From Syngnathus acus (taxonomy: Eukaryota; Chordata; Actinopteri; Syngnathiformes; Syngnathidae), in NCBI RefSeq assembly GCF_901709675.1, contig NC_051095.1:10677956-10741955 (forward strand): a stretch of DNA of 64,000 bases, in the 5' to 3' direction. The notes beneath the pieces are model-generated. The model searched no databases, was not told the origin of the DNA, and was given only the letters and a program-made list of their open reading frames with translations. This document shows positions 22,001 to 32,388 of this stretch, piece by piece (position 1 is the stretch's first letter; every line of letters starts with the position of its first letter). The translations under genes were made by a program, and so were the position numbers.

Positions 22001-22664
22001 CATTTGCTTGTTCCTCTGGACAATTGTTATACTGTACAATTATTTACTCATGCAGTTGTTTGAACAGTTTAAATCATATCTGTCTTTTCCCACCCAGTTC
22101 TTTTCCTTTCCAGGTATCCTGTTTATATGATTCACACAGTCACAGAAATACAGCGGAAATTGGGACTCGCCTTGAGTCCATTTGCACAAGTAGTTTTTCT
22201 CCTATTTTAAATGTCGATAAAACATTGTGAAACTGATTGAAATTTTTTTCCCCAAAATTTGACCTGAGGTCATATCAGGGCAAATGGAGTTGTTGGTTAT
22301 CTGCGCATAAGTGGCCAAATCGGAAATGGGCTGGACCACAGTGACTGTGAAAGGAACAGGGAAGGAATTGGGAGGAAAAGGTGTGACTGCAGCCAGTTGA
22401 CCACTACATCCCCTCCCCTCGGCAGTGGGGGCAATAAAACAAGAGGCAATAGACGCAACACACTCATAATGGAGTGTATAGCAAAGTGCAGCAATAATTC
22501 ATGCGCTGGCAGTACATACGACGGCAAATAGGAAGTTCGGATTAATTTATAACTTTGGCTGATACTTTTTCTTTGTGAGACGGAGTAAGGCAAGATTGAC
22601 TTTTAGTGTGCATTATGCTTTTGTCTGTCCTCTGGACTCAAATAGTGATTACACAAACGGGCGT

Positions 22665-22699
22665 GGTGGTGGTGTTGGTGGGGGGGGGGGGGGGGGGGG
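22665..22699. repeat. GGT-rich tract ending in a run of about 19 G
   Basis: GGTGGTGGTGTTGGTG followed directly by an uninterrupted G homopolymer (about 22681-22699). It is able in principle to form G-quadruplex structures on the plus strand. Length may vary between individuals or sequencing runs. Confidence 0.85.
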
Positions 22700-23084
22700 A
22701 TTGCATTCAAGCACAGCTGTCCGGTGCTTAGGTCATTGGGGTCATAGGAAGCCAGCAGAGGTTATTGCCATTTAGTCCATGCAGGCTCTCTTATGTTACT
22801 TTGTGTTAAAGCCCATTTGACAGTTCTATCCATGTTGCAACATCTAGAAAGTTACCTTGCAGATTTTTGTTTGGATTCCTGCAATCTTGCAGATTCACAC
22901 GATTACATCCCTTCTGCGCTATCTCTGGGGAAAACAATTACAGGAACTGAGGACACGTTTGTCTTGCTGACTGTATGAATGAAAAGTGAAAACAATGTGA
23001 ACTCAAAACTGTGTCCAAGTTCAGGAACTTCCCTTGGCTCAGCTATGCTTAGATAAGATTTAGAGGGGGTTATCCGTATAATTA

Positions 23085-23345
23085 CTGCATGACTGAAGTC
23101 AACATGCATGTGCAATAAATAAATGTTCTAACAAGTTGCGAGGAGACAATAAACACCGTGATGGGCTCCAGCTTCCCCTCGAAAGCACTGGCAGGTCCAC
23201 ACATGAGAATTATTCCCTCCAGGGTCCATCCAGGGAGCAGACAAGGCAATAAAAGGTTCTTGATCCAGAAGTGAGGGTCATTGAGGGAGTGGACGAGATC
23301 CTGACCTTTGACATCGTCGTCCCACAATTGGATATTTAAATACAA
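23085..23345 (-). other. Exon-like open stretch, family not recognised
   Basis: On the minus strand an open frame reads YLNIQLWDDDVKGQDLV followed by HSLNDPHFWIKN, a Leu-rich segment and CGPASAFEGKLEPITV. The composition is protein-like: balanced residues, few rare codons and a WDDD motif like those in C2-type beta-sandwich domains. I could not join it to further exons by splice sites and could not name the family. It may be an isolated exon, a pseudogene piece or chance. Confidence 0.2.
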
Positions 23346-26113
23346 CCCAGTTTAAAAATCGATATTATATGTCGGTAAATGATAAATGCCAGGAAAATCC
23401 AGAGTGTGCTGGGCCCATGCCCCAGGACCACCCAGCTCTGTTGTGCCACTTAGTAGCTTCCCAGTCTATTTTGATGCCAACATTGGCACTATTCAAGTAA
23501 TAAAATGTGTTTTGTTTATGCTTGACCACATCCCTGGTGAGAGCGAGGCATCGCCGGGAGGAGTTATTGTTAAATTTAATTTTATCTGTCTGTTTTTGAG
23601 GCCTGAGTTCTGATTTTGACTTTTGAGGTTTACACAACAAATGTTATGTCGCAGTAGATCTTATGTATTTTTTTAAAATTAATTTAGCTTTTAGAATTTC
23701 ATTGCCCCACCAAAAATGTTCGGAGACAAAAGTTATGTACAATATGAATTTAAGAAATAAAACTGTCGATTGCACCATATAAAAATCAATTCTTAATGTC
23801 ACAACTTTTATTGTTTACTAAAACCCTTGCTTCAGTTTTCAAAAAATTGCTTCTCAAAGTTGCTTCTCAAATTTATTCATTGATGAGTAAAATTGCTTTG
23901 CAAAGAAAAGTTATTTTGAGTCTCGTACGATCGAGACAACCATTAAGACTGTCACTGAGCGAAGATAGAACCCATGCTGCCTGCACAAAAATAAGGCGAG
24001 TATACCAGGCAAACACTTTTTGGGAAATGTGCCAGAGAGGGATGAAAGTTTTCTTTTAAACACAGCCCATGCATCCCCTCCTCCTCCATGTCTTGCTCAG
24101 GTCACAGTTGGAAGAACATTTAGAATGTGCCATAGTCCACCCCCAGCATGCTCAATGAGGGAGGCGTCAAACACGAGTTTTCCCATTCATATGTGTGTGT
24201 GTGAGGGCGGGGGGTGACTGTAGTATCTACTCTCGCTTCATCAGGGTCTGTCACAAATGACTCATTTCCATTTTTTATTCAGGTTAGTATGTGATTAACT
24301 GGTCCCGTTAGACTCAATAAACACATATACATCAACATGTTCCAGTTAACTCTTTCCACACTGTTGTCAACAGCAGACAGGTGTGAGTGGTGACAACAGG
24401 ATGACGGGCTTCAACACCTCTGCTCCCCGCTGACTTCCTCTCGCACGCCCCGGCGAGCCCCACCCTGCAGCAACAAGAGATACGAGTGAAGTTGCACACA
24501 AAAATGCGCATGTTTGTATTTGGAGGGTTCAACTGGTCACCGGTTTTAATACCTGAATACCTTGACTGGGTTAATCCATCTGACTGAAGAAGTGCCCATC
24601 TACTCAGACTTTAGTTAACCTCAAACCAATGCTGATAACCTCCAAGTTGAACCTGAGACCTTTGACCTCGACAATCAGGGCTTTTCAAACAAAATATTGG
24701 CCTCTAGGGATTCAATGCGCATATTTTAAAGCGTTTCACTTTACTTAATCTAGTTTGCTTTCTTTCCGTGTCCCTGTCTTGTCCTGGATCTGGTTCTCCT
24801 CTCTCTGGTTGTGTTTCAGGGGCAATGCAAGATAATCCATTTAGACTGTTTCCTTTCAAGCTCATCCAGAGTTTTTACAACACTTTGCCAGAGGCTGCTG
24901 TGGCATACATGTGAAGAATAAACATCAATACCTTGTTCTGTTTAACCTCGAGGTTCTCAGGTCTAGTATGTACCCGAGTCTCCCATACACAGAATAAACA
25001 TAAATGGATGGCAATGACAATATAAGGCACATTAAAAGACTTTACAGATTGAAAATATCGCATGTGCTAATAGGATGTAAAAGTACTTCATATCAAGAAT
25101 AACTATTAACGTCAAAAGCAAGCTTTGAGGATATGATGGGAAACATTGACTTCATTTTAACTTTTCATTTGTGTTTTCATCTTGATAAACATGCTTTGAA
25201 TTACAGTCGCACATGATACACATAAGACCGTTTTGTTTTGCTTTGAATTTGTCAACATCTCTCAACTATTATTGAGGCTTTCCTTGAGCCTCTTGTTGAG
25301 TTCTTTAGATCCTCTCAAGGTTGAGTGGTTCATAATGACTCAGAGAGCGTGATGGGAAGTCATGGTGGATAATAATGCTAATTGAAGGCGATTGCAGCGC
25401 TTCTTAAGCGGTAAAGTGGTATAACTGCGTGGAGGCCTGCTTCGTTTCAATAAGCTTGACGATGGAGCGCTGTCTTTTTTTCTTTGCACAGTCTAGCAGC
25501 ACCTCGTCCCACCCGTTTGGACCAAATCGCTCAAGAGACGATCAAAATGTTGTAATTGTCACTCATTCTTTTGTTTCCCCCTTTGCTTCCTCTGCCAAAC
25601 ATGTCATTGCCCTGTGTGTAAGGGACAGAGAATGGCCTTGCGCGTCAGTTCCAAAGAGAGAGAGAGAGAGAAAAGCTTGTGTTGTCCTCCCATTTATCTG
25701 ACCTACATTTACTTATTATTTTGCTCTCCAAAATATGTCACTGAAACACGAGCCCAATAAGTTTGGAAAGTGCACTCTCCTGCCAAGAAGAGAAGGCTGA
25801 CATCTCAGAATATCAGCAGGATGCAGCTAGGAAAGTTATTTTATTGAAGAATAGAAAAAGGGTACAAAGATATTAGTGGGTTTCATAGATTGTTCTGTTT
25901 CAACAACCATATATCTACTAAGCACACCATCACAATGGATCAGGAAAAAAAAATCAGTCTATCATTAAAATACGTATAGTATTGACGATTTATAGTCATC
26001 AATGCATTTTACCTTGATTTCCTAGAGCTCAAAAGTATTTGGAGAAATAATATCTTTGTAAATATATGCATCGTTTTAATATACATTTGTCCATTTATTA
26101 TGAAATTTATCCT

Positions 26114-26215
26114 CATTAGAGTTTCAGGTGTACTAGAGCCTATCTCAAATGACTTTGGGTGAAAGGTGTGTACGCCCTGGACTGGTCGCTGGAGCCAGAG
26201 CACATATATTAAAAA
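26114..26215 (-). repeat. L2/SINE-type fish repeat fragment, reverse orientation
   Basis: The run GAGCCTATCTCAAATGACTT, then TGGGTGAAAGGTGTGTACGCC, CTGGACTGGTCGCTGG and GAGCACATATAT is the reverse complement of the very common fish element that reads '...GGTGTACCCCGCCTC...GGGATAGGCTCCAGC'. It is diverged from memory of that consensus. The same family occurs near 30.7-31.0 kb in the other orientation. Confidence 0.6.
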
Positions 26216-28871
26216 GAAACACCTATTCAGCACTCGCATTCAGTCCATATTCTGGAGTCTTTGGTTTGGGGGACGCAAGGGTGCCATGTTAGCACCCCCC
26301 AAGCTTTAGCAAAGGACAGGCAGCATTGTTATGCAACATTTGGTATGAATGAATAGGTTTGAGTGCGAGCCCAGTGAATGCATGTGGAAATGAGCGACTG
26401 AGTGGAGCGGTAAGGGGGATCCCGGAGGGAGTCCTTGGCCCTCACGTTTTCTGTGTTTGTCTGCTATTAGCCTAAATGTAGTCTAAATACCGTCAAGCTG
26501 GCCAGGTGGGCAGCGAGGAGGTTGCGTAATGTTCAGTAGAGCGGTTAAGTTAATTTTCCAAGACCAAATGCTTCATTTTTGTTTTAGATCTAAAATTGAT
26601 TTTTTTTTTCTATACTTAATACAGATTTGTTTTTTGTATTAATTCAATATATGTTGTTTAACCTTCTTTGAGATATGTTTTCAAAACCCCAAATGTGACT
26701 TCCAGGACACATAACCAATAAAGTGCTTGTTGAAAGGTTAAAAACAAAAAGGTCCCCTCTCCTCTGCGAGCAAAGCCGACCTCGGGCATGCAGCCAGTAT
26801 TCCCACTGTCTCTTTCTGTGGATGACATCACTGGTTGGCATCAAGAAGCGTGGGGGAATAATTAGGTTTTAGATGGTTGAAGTAACTATGACTGTGTGCT
26901 ATGCATCACGGAATATGCACCGATTTACTCAACATGAAGCACGTACATTTCGATCATCGTGGAGGTCAATAAATAGGGCTCAGAGGCATGTATTAGGGGA
27001 AATGAACTTAAATCAGGTTTCATTTCAGGTCAACAAACCTTTTTTTTAAACTACAAACATGTAATGGGACTGTGGGCTGCTTTTACAAACGGGTGAGAAA
27101 GGAGGCGAACCTGTTTTAAGAACTCACAATAGACTTCATACATGACCACCCCAGCAAAGCCTTGCAGTTCACTATACGCTTTGCACTACATACACAGCCT
27201 ACTCGGGAAAAGCCTTTATTTGCACGATGCGCTTTGTCAATCTCTATTTAGTCGCTTCTTTACAACCCACCCGGGTCCTTTGAATATTAACTGTGTGATC
27301 ACTCTTGCCACACATGCAGCCTCTCTGGACCCCCAATCAACTCAGCCCGGCTCCCCTGCCGCTTTCTTCTAGGCTTTGTGCCCAACCACGGCTCAGTATA
27401 CACATTCACTGTGATGGAAATGTAGTAGAAGCGATGCTTCACTGACGTCGTTGAAACATTTCGATTCACACATCAAACAAATTGCTAAAAGTGAGGAAAA
27501 AGTGGCTGATTTGCCGCTGGGTGTCTTTGCCACATTGTAAGCTGCTAGTGAAGTGCAACTGTTTTCCTCTTTGGTGTAATGAGCGTAGCAGGAAGGTGGG
27601 AGAGTCTGAGCTGGTGTTTTTGCAGACCAATAATCTCCTTTATTGAGTCTCAGGAAATCCTAATTGGAGTCGGAAGTGGCCCTTGTGGCCAGATGTGCAA
27701 AGACAAACACTCAAAAGCAACCCCCAAGGACAATTGACCGCAAGCACTTCTGTGTCCTTGTCACCCGCTGAGTTTAATTTCAACTCGCAAACGACACACA
27801 ATAACTAAGAACAACTGACCAAAAGTACCCCGGCATCTTTGGGGAATCCCATTTTGAAGCAAAACAAAAAGGAAGACAAGAGCCACTCCCTCACATCCAA
27901 TGCGAAAATGCTATGCTACACTTGGGTAATATTGCAAAGCATCAAATAGTCACTCGGGACAGGTGATAAAAGCACTAAAGAAACCTTATCCTGGTTTCTC
28001 AATTGACCTTAGAATCACAAATAGGCAAATTAATTGTGACACACATAATATAAACTGCCTCCTCAGTTTGTCATCACAGCTAAATAATGAGAAAAGATTG
28101 CACTTCCTTATAGTTACAAAATAACACTTAGCCAAACTTTTTGTATTTATTTTCGGCAGCATGGATGTACTGCGGCACGGTACTGACTTGGTATCTACTA
28201 CAATCTATTACAGTTAATGAATATTAAGCAAATAACTCAAACCAAAATTTTAAAATGTTAGTGTTGATGAAATAAAATCGATTATGAAAAGTCTTAAACT
28301 ATTACAAGCTCGATGCGGTGTGCTGCGTTGCACATTCCAAGAAGTTTCCATTTCATCTGCGGTATCTCTCACATCTTGAAAATCGGTTATAATTACAAAT
28401 GGGTAGGTTATGTACCCCCTTTAGTAAATTATCAAGTGATTAACAGCAGAATAGGGATGACATCAGCACAATAAGATTTGATGATGAGTAAGTGCCAAGA
28501 GCTTCTCGAAATCATCGTTGCTTTTCCGGCCTTCACACTGGGGCTGAGACAAAGTACCTCACATTAAACACCAAGGGTTGAGACAAATATGTAGCAGCGA
28601 AGCTTTTTATGATGTCTCAAATCCTGACTCATGGTCTCTAATCTCGCCGTCTCCATGATGTTTATATCATCGTCTGTGAACCCCCGCACAGCAGCAAACA
28701 GTGTGAGAAGTCGCCTTGAGGTTTTCATGTATAGTTAGCAGCATGGGGGTTGACTCATGTAAATTCTGGAGATTTATAGACATTTATTGTGTGGGAGTGT
28801 AGAATTAAAGGAAAAGAAAACTGACCCGCTTCAATGTCTACGTATCTCTTACTTGCCTTTTTTTCAGGCTT

Positions 28872-28918
28872 GTGGTCAGACCAAGTCCAGAGATCGTTGT
28901 CAGACCATAACTGCACGT
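28872..28918 (+). other. Possible small exon flanked by splice sites
   Basis: CCTTTTTTTTCAG precedes and GTGAGTGC follows a stretch of about 46 bases beginning GCTTGTGGTCAGACC. Both splice signals are good matches, but no coding potential is recognised and no partner exon was found. It could belong to a non-coding RNA or be coincidence. Confidence 0.15.
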
Positions 28919-29289
28919 GAGTGCACATCTAAGGAATCTGGATTTGATTAAGAAGAACCCCCCACCACCACCAGACTCACCGTCCCAGTCCCAGATCAGA
29001 CCCAGGTGGTTGCGTGTTTTCTCATACAAGCTGTTTAAAAATATACCACAGCCTACAAACATAGTTACACTGACCTATTTACGCTACCACAAAACCTAGA
29101 AGGCATGATAATCACATATTGCGATATCAATACTTTCAGTTTTACAGTCTCGTTTACACCGCATGTAAATGGGGCACCGGGGTTGATGATCAATGGATTT
29201 CTTCACATCCTGGTTGTTTCCAGCATTGTATTTGTGTGACATCACAATAGAAAAGTGAATTTTGTATTATGATAATGTGTGTGTGCAGC

Positions 29290-29562
29290 CACTGGCGGAG
29301 CTAGGATTTTTTTTCCTACTGGGGGTCATGGGGGGCAAAGCTATATCAGGAGGTCCACACAAATATATTTTTTCCTTTTACAAACACCAGAAATTCTTCA
29401 GAAAAAGCTGATAAACATTCTTTATGTGCGCCATATGAAGGACAGGGGGGAAAAAAATCCCTGACAATACTCCAAAGTCAATTATCTGACCTGGCACCTG
29501 GGGTGGTTGAAGGATATTCCAGGGGGGCAGTGCCCCTAGGCCCCCCTCAAGCTCCGCCAGTG
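29290..29562. mobile_element. Non-autonomous hAT-like MITE (273 bases)
   Basis: It begins CACTGGCGGAGCTAGG and ends GCTCCGCCAGTG, giving terminal inverted repeats of about 12 bases. Flanking octamers TGTGCAGC-like and TATACAGT-like agree at five of eight positions, as an old 8-base target duplication would. The interior ('GGGGGGCAGTGCCCC' and 'GGTCATGGGGGGCAAA') is typical of this fish family. It encodes no transposase. Confidence 0.75.
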
Positions 29563-30644
29563 TATACAGTACAGTCATGGACAAGGGCAATAGTTTCTCT
29601 TTTGTGCAGCACTTCAGGAGTTTCGAGAGATGAGTCTCCACAATACTCCCAAAGTTTAATGACTTGGAATTGGTCAAAAAACGTGAGACTCCCATCGAAA
29701 TCTTACACGTGAACACCTTCATGCACATCCATTCGCTAAATAATGGAAGCACGTGCAGTGGAGCAGACTGTTACGCAAAGAGGGCCTGTAAACACGTTGC
29801 AGATTGTTTCGTCTTCCTGCAGTTTGGACCGTCCTGGTGAGACAAGCGATGGATGCCAAGTCAGTCCCTCAATATCTGCTGATCTCTGCCACCATGTCAA
29901 TTAAATGAGTGCTGGCATGGAAAGTAAAAATTCTCAGGCTTGTTTCGGCCCTGCATGAACTATAAAGCAGCTCTCTCTCAACAGCGGCATTTCCTTGTAT
30001 GCTGAGAACTGCACTGTACGCTGGGATGTGAGCGAGTGAATAGAAAATGAAGTTTCCTGAGAGAGGTTTGTTCTGGCATGGGTACGCTACAACCATGCCC
30101 TGGCGCACAGCAACAACAATGGGCAGTTCTGCGGGGTCATAACCTCCTAATTACCGCGGACCATGAGGCGATGACAGCGACTTGTCAGTGCGTGCCTGCG
30201 AACGAGGCTACCTATGCTGTCGCACCTCCGACGAAAGGTCATTGTGGGAACAGGTCTGACAGCACCTGAGCCATTTCAGCACCGCAGTACTACTTCGAGC
30301 CTCTTGGCTTTCACCCATGATATCTTTTTTTTCCCCTACTGACGGATGGATGGAAATCACTTGTCTCGTCTGAGAGCCATCCGTTGCTGCTCTCAGGTTC
30401 TCAATAGGATACGTTTCGTAGCTTGATCAAGGCCTTCGGCACTGGGTGGAGATCACAGTCCTGCTTCAGAGACAGCAGAGGCTTAAGTGTCAACATAATA
30501 TACATTATACAGTATTGGCGGTTTGTCTGTTAACCCTGCGATTACATTCCAAAATTTTAGGTAGAGTGAACATAAAACTTGAAATAGACACATAGATTTG
30601 GTGACGATTAATGAATCAAGCCTTTTCACTGCCATTGACATGTA

Positions 30645-30985
30645 TCATTAAATTTTTTATAGCGCTTATCCTCGATTACGGGTACAAATCCCAGCTGACA
30701 TTCATAACTGGTGTGATATTTTCTGTTCTTATTAGCAGTGATATTTTTGAAATATGGTTTTTTTAGGGGAAAAAGGATGTTGATGCTACATGTCTTCTGC
30801 ACAGTTAAAAAGTTCTGGATCATTATAGGTGAAATGATGTGAATGTAAATGTGAATGCTTGCTTGCCTATATGTGCCCTGCCACTGACTGGTGACAAGTC
30901 CAGGATGTACTCCACCTCTTGCCTCAGTCAGTTGGGATGGGCTCCACTTATGACCACAGGATAAGCAGCAGAACAGGATGGATGG
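30645..30985 (+). repeat. L2/SINE-type fish repeat, plus orientation
   Basis: The 3' portion reads CTGGTGACAAGTCCAGGATG, TACTCCACCTCTTGCCTC, GTTGGGATGGGCTCCA and ends GGATAAGCAGCAGAACAGG ATGGATGG, the familiar end of a teleost L2-type retroposon. Near 30655-30690 the GCGCTTATCCTCGATTACGG piece is a fragment of the same family in the opposite sense, so the region is a composite. Confidence 0.7.
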
Positions 30986-31290
30986 CTGGTAACAACTCAA
31001 ATATTATTTGGTCCTTAATGCTCAACGGATTTCCCCTGCACATTGGGAGTGATCTCAAACCTGCCACAATTTCAGAATAAATACTGCTCTAGGATAGCTC
31101 TGTTTTTTTAGACGGGGGTGGAAGTAAAATTGATGGACTTTCACTTTGATTTTGACCAAGTCCTCAAATCACTGCCAAACTCAAAAACAAAACAGTAGAT
31201 GTGGACCGAAGTTGAGTGAAGCTGACTCCCACCTTGACAACCCCTAAATCCGCCTCCCATGGGAAAGAATGGGAGGACACAATCAAGGCA

Positions 31291-31480
31291 TCAGCTTCAG
31301 AGCGTGAGCGCGCCTGCGCGTGCACGACAACTTTTCGGTTCTCCTACTTATCGAGTTGACTACTGCGGGTGGAACTGTTGTCAGATCACCGGGACGAACA
31401 AGAAACAAAAGCGGGAGTAAAATGTTTAATTAAAGTATTTATTCACCTCTTGGAGTCGTTTGCTTGCTCGATCATATCAG
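31291..31480 (+). promoter_or_regulatory. Promoter and untranslated first exon of the formin gene
   Basis: A locally GC/CpG-rich stretch (GCGTGAGCGCGCCTGCGCGTG at about 31301-31321, NRF1-like in part) is followed by a probable first exon ending ATCATATCAG with the strong donor GTAAGTG at 31481. A short upstream frame, ATG TTT AAT TAA, lies in this exon near 31421. The next acceptor in the same transcript would be TTTTTGCGTAG at 32344. Confidence 0.5.
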
Positions 31481-32388
31481 GTAAGTGAACGCTTGACTGG
31501 GCTCGCAGTAACGCATCCTCATATCGGAATATTTTTATCACTGCATTTCATCCTAGAATAAACTTGGGGGGGGGAAGTTGAAATAGCAGAAATTTACAAT
31601 GCGCTTTCAAATTACTCACAAATGTGTCATTACACCATTTGGAGTATGCGTGCGTTATTAATTGTGTTCATGTATAAATTAAATTACAGAGCGAGAATCT
31701 TCGCACAATGAGCTGAGGCGGTGGAAGACTTAAAAAGTTTCCCATAAGATCTCATTTTCTTTCAAATTAAAACATCACGCAGTATTTATGTTCAAACTCC
31801 GCGTTGTGATTAAGACGGCGTCTTTGAACCAGCTTGCTGAAACTTCTGAGTCATACCTTAATTGCATTACTAATCCTGCTTAAACCTGCCGGTACAAGTG
31901 TGTGCAGCCAGTTTTGCGCCGTTAACCTCTCATAACGAGGCGGAAAAAAAGAAAAAGTCAAGTCTACACCCTGTGCTTTTTTTTGTGTGGTTAGAATTAC
32001 ATCACTCTCCATCCCTGTAGTGTCTCCATCTATTCTAATTAGAAGGGATCGGTGCACGCTGGGGGTGTGTAAGCATGATGCGTGTGAGCAGAACAGGACG
32101 GGACAAGCAGTTCAAAAAGCTTACTGTGCAGAAGTCATATCAGCGTAAACTTTCCCTGCCTTAGAAAGTCACAAATTTGCATGGAAAGTCGAAGCCGAGG
32201 TTATGATTCAAGTCCAAAGTGCTAATGGAAGGGAAGATGAGTTCGTAGTGAGGTGAGATCATTTGTGGCTTCTGATGGCTTTCCCTTTTATTTATTTATG
32301 CACGTAATATTGCCTGAGATGTCATTGTTATTGTTTTTGCGTAGGCTGGTGGACCTTCGAATTTGGAAAGCCATCTCCAACCAATTAG

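Larger units (their letters stand above)
16963..31290. other. Gene-poor interval between ogt and the formin gene
   Basis: About 14 kb without a gene I can support. It contains a 143-codon ORF (17537-17968), an exon-like stretch on the minus strand (23085-23345), several short dispersed repeats described separately, a G-run at 22681-22699, short CA/GT and AG microsatellites (20375-20390, 24189-24202, 25657-25671), and otherwise AT-rich single-copy sequence. No splice-linked exon series could be built. It may hold enhancers of either neighbour or introns of an untranslated RNA, but nothing in the sequence proves it. Confidence 0.6.
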
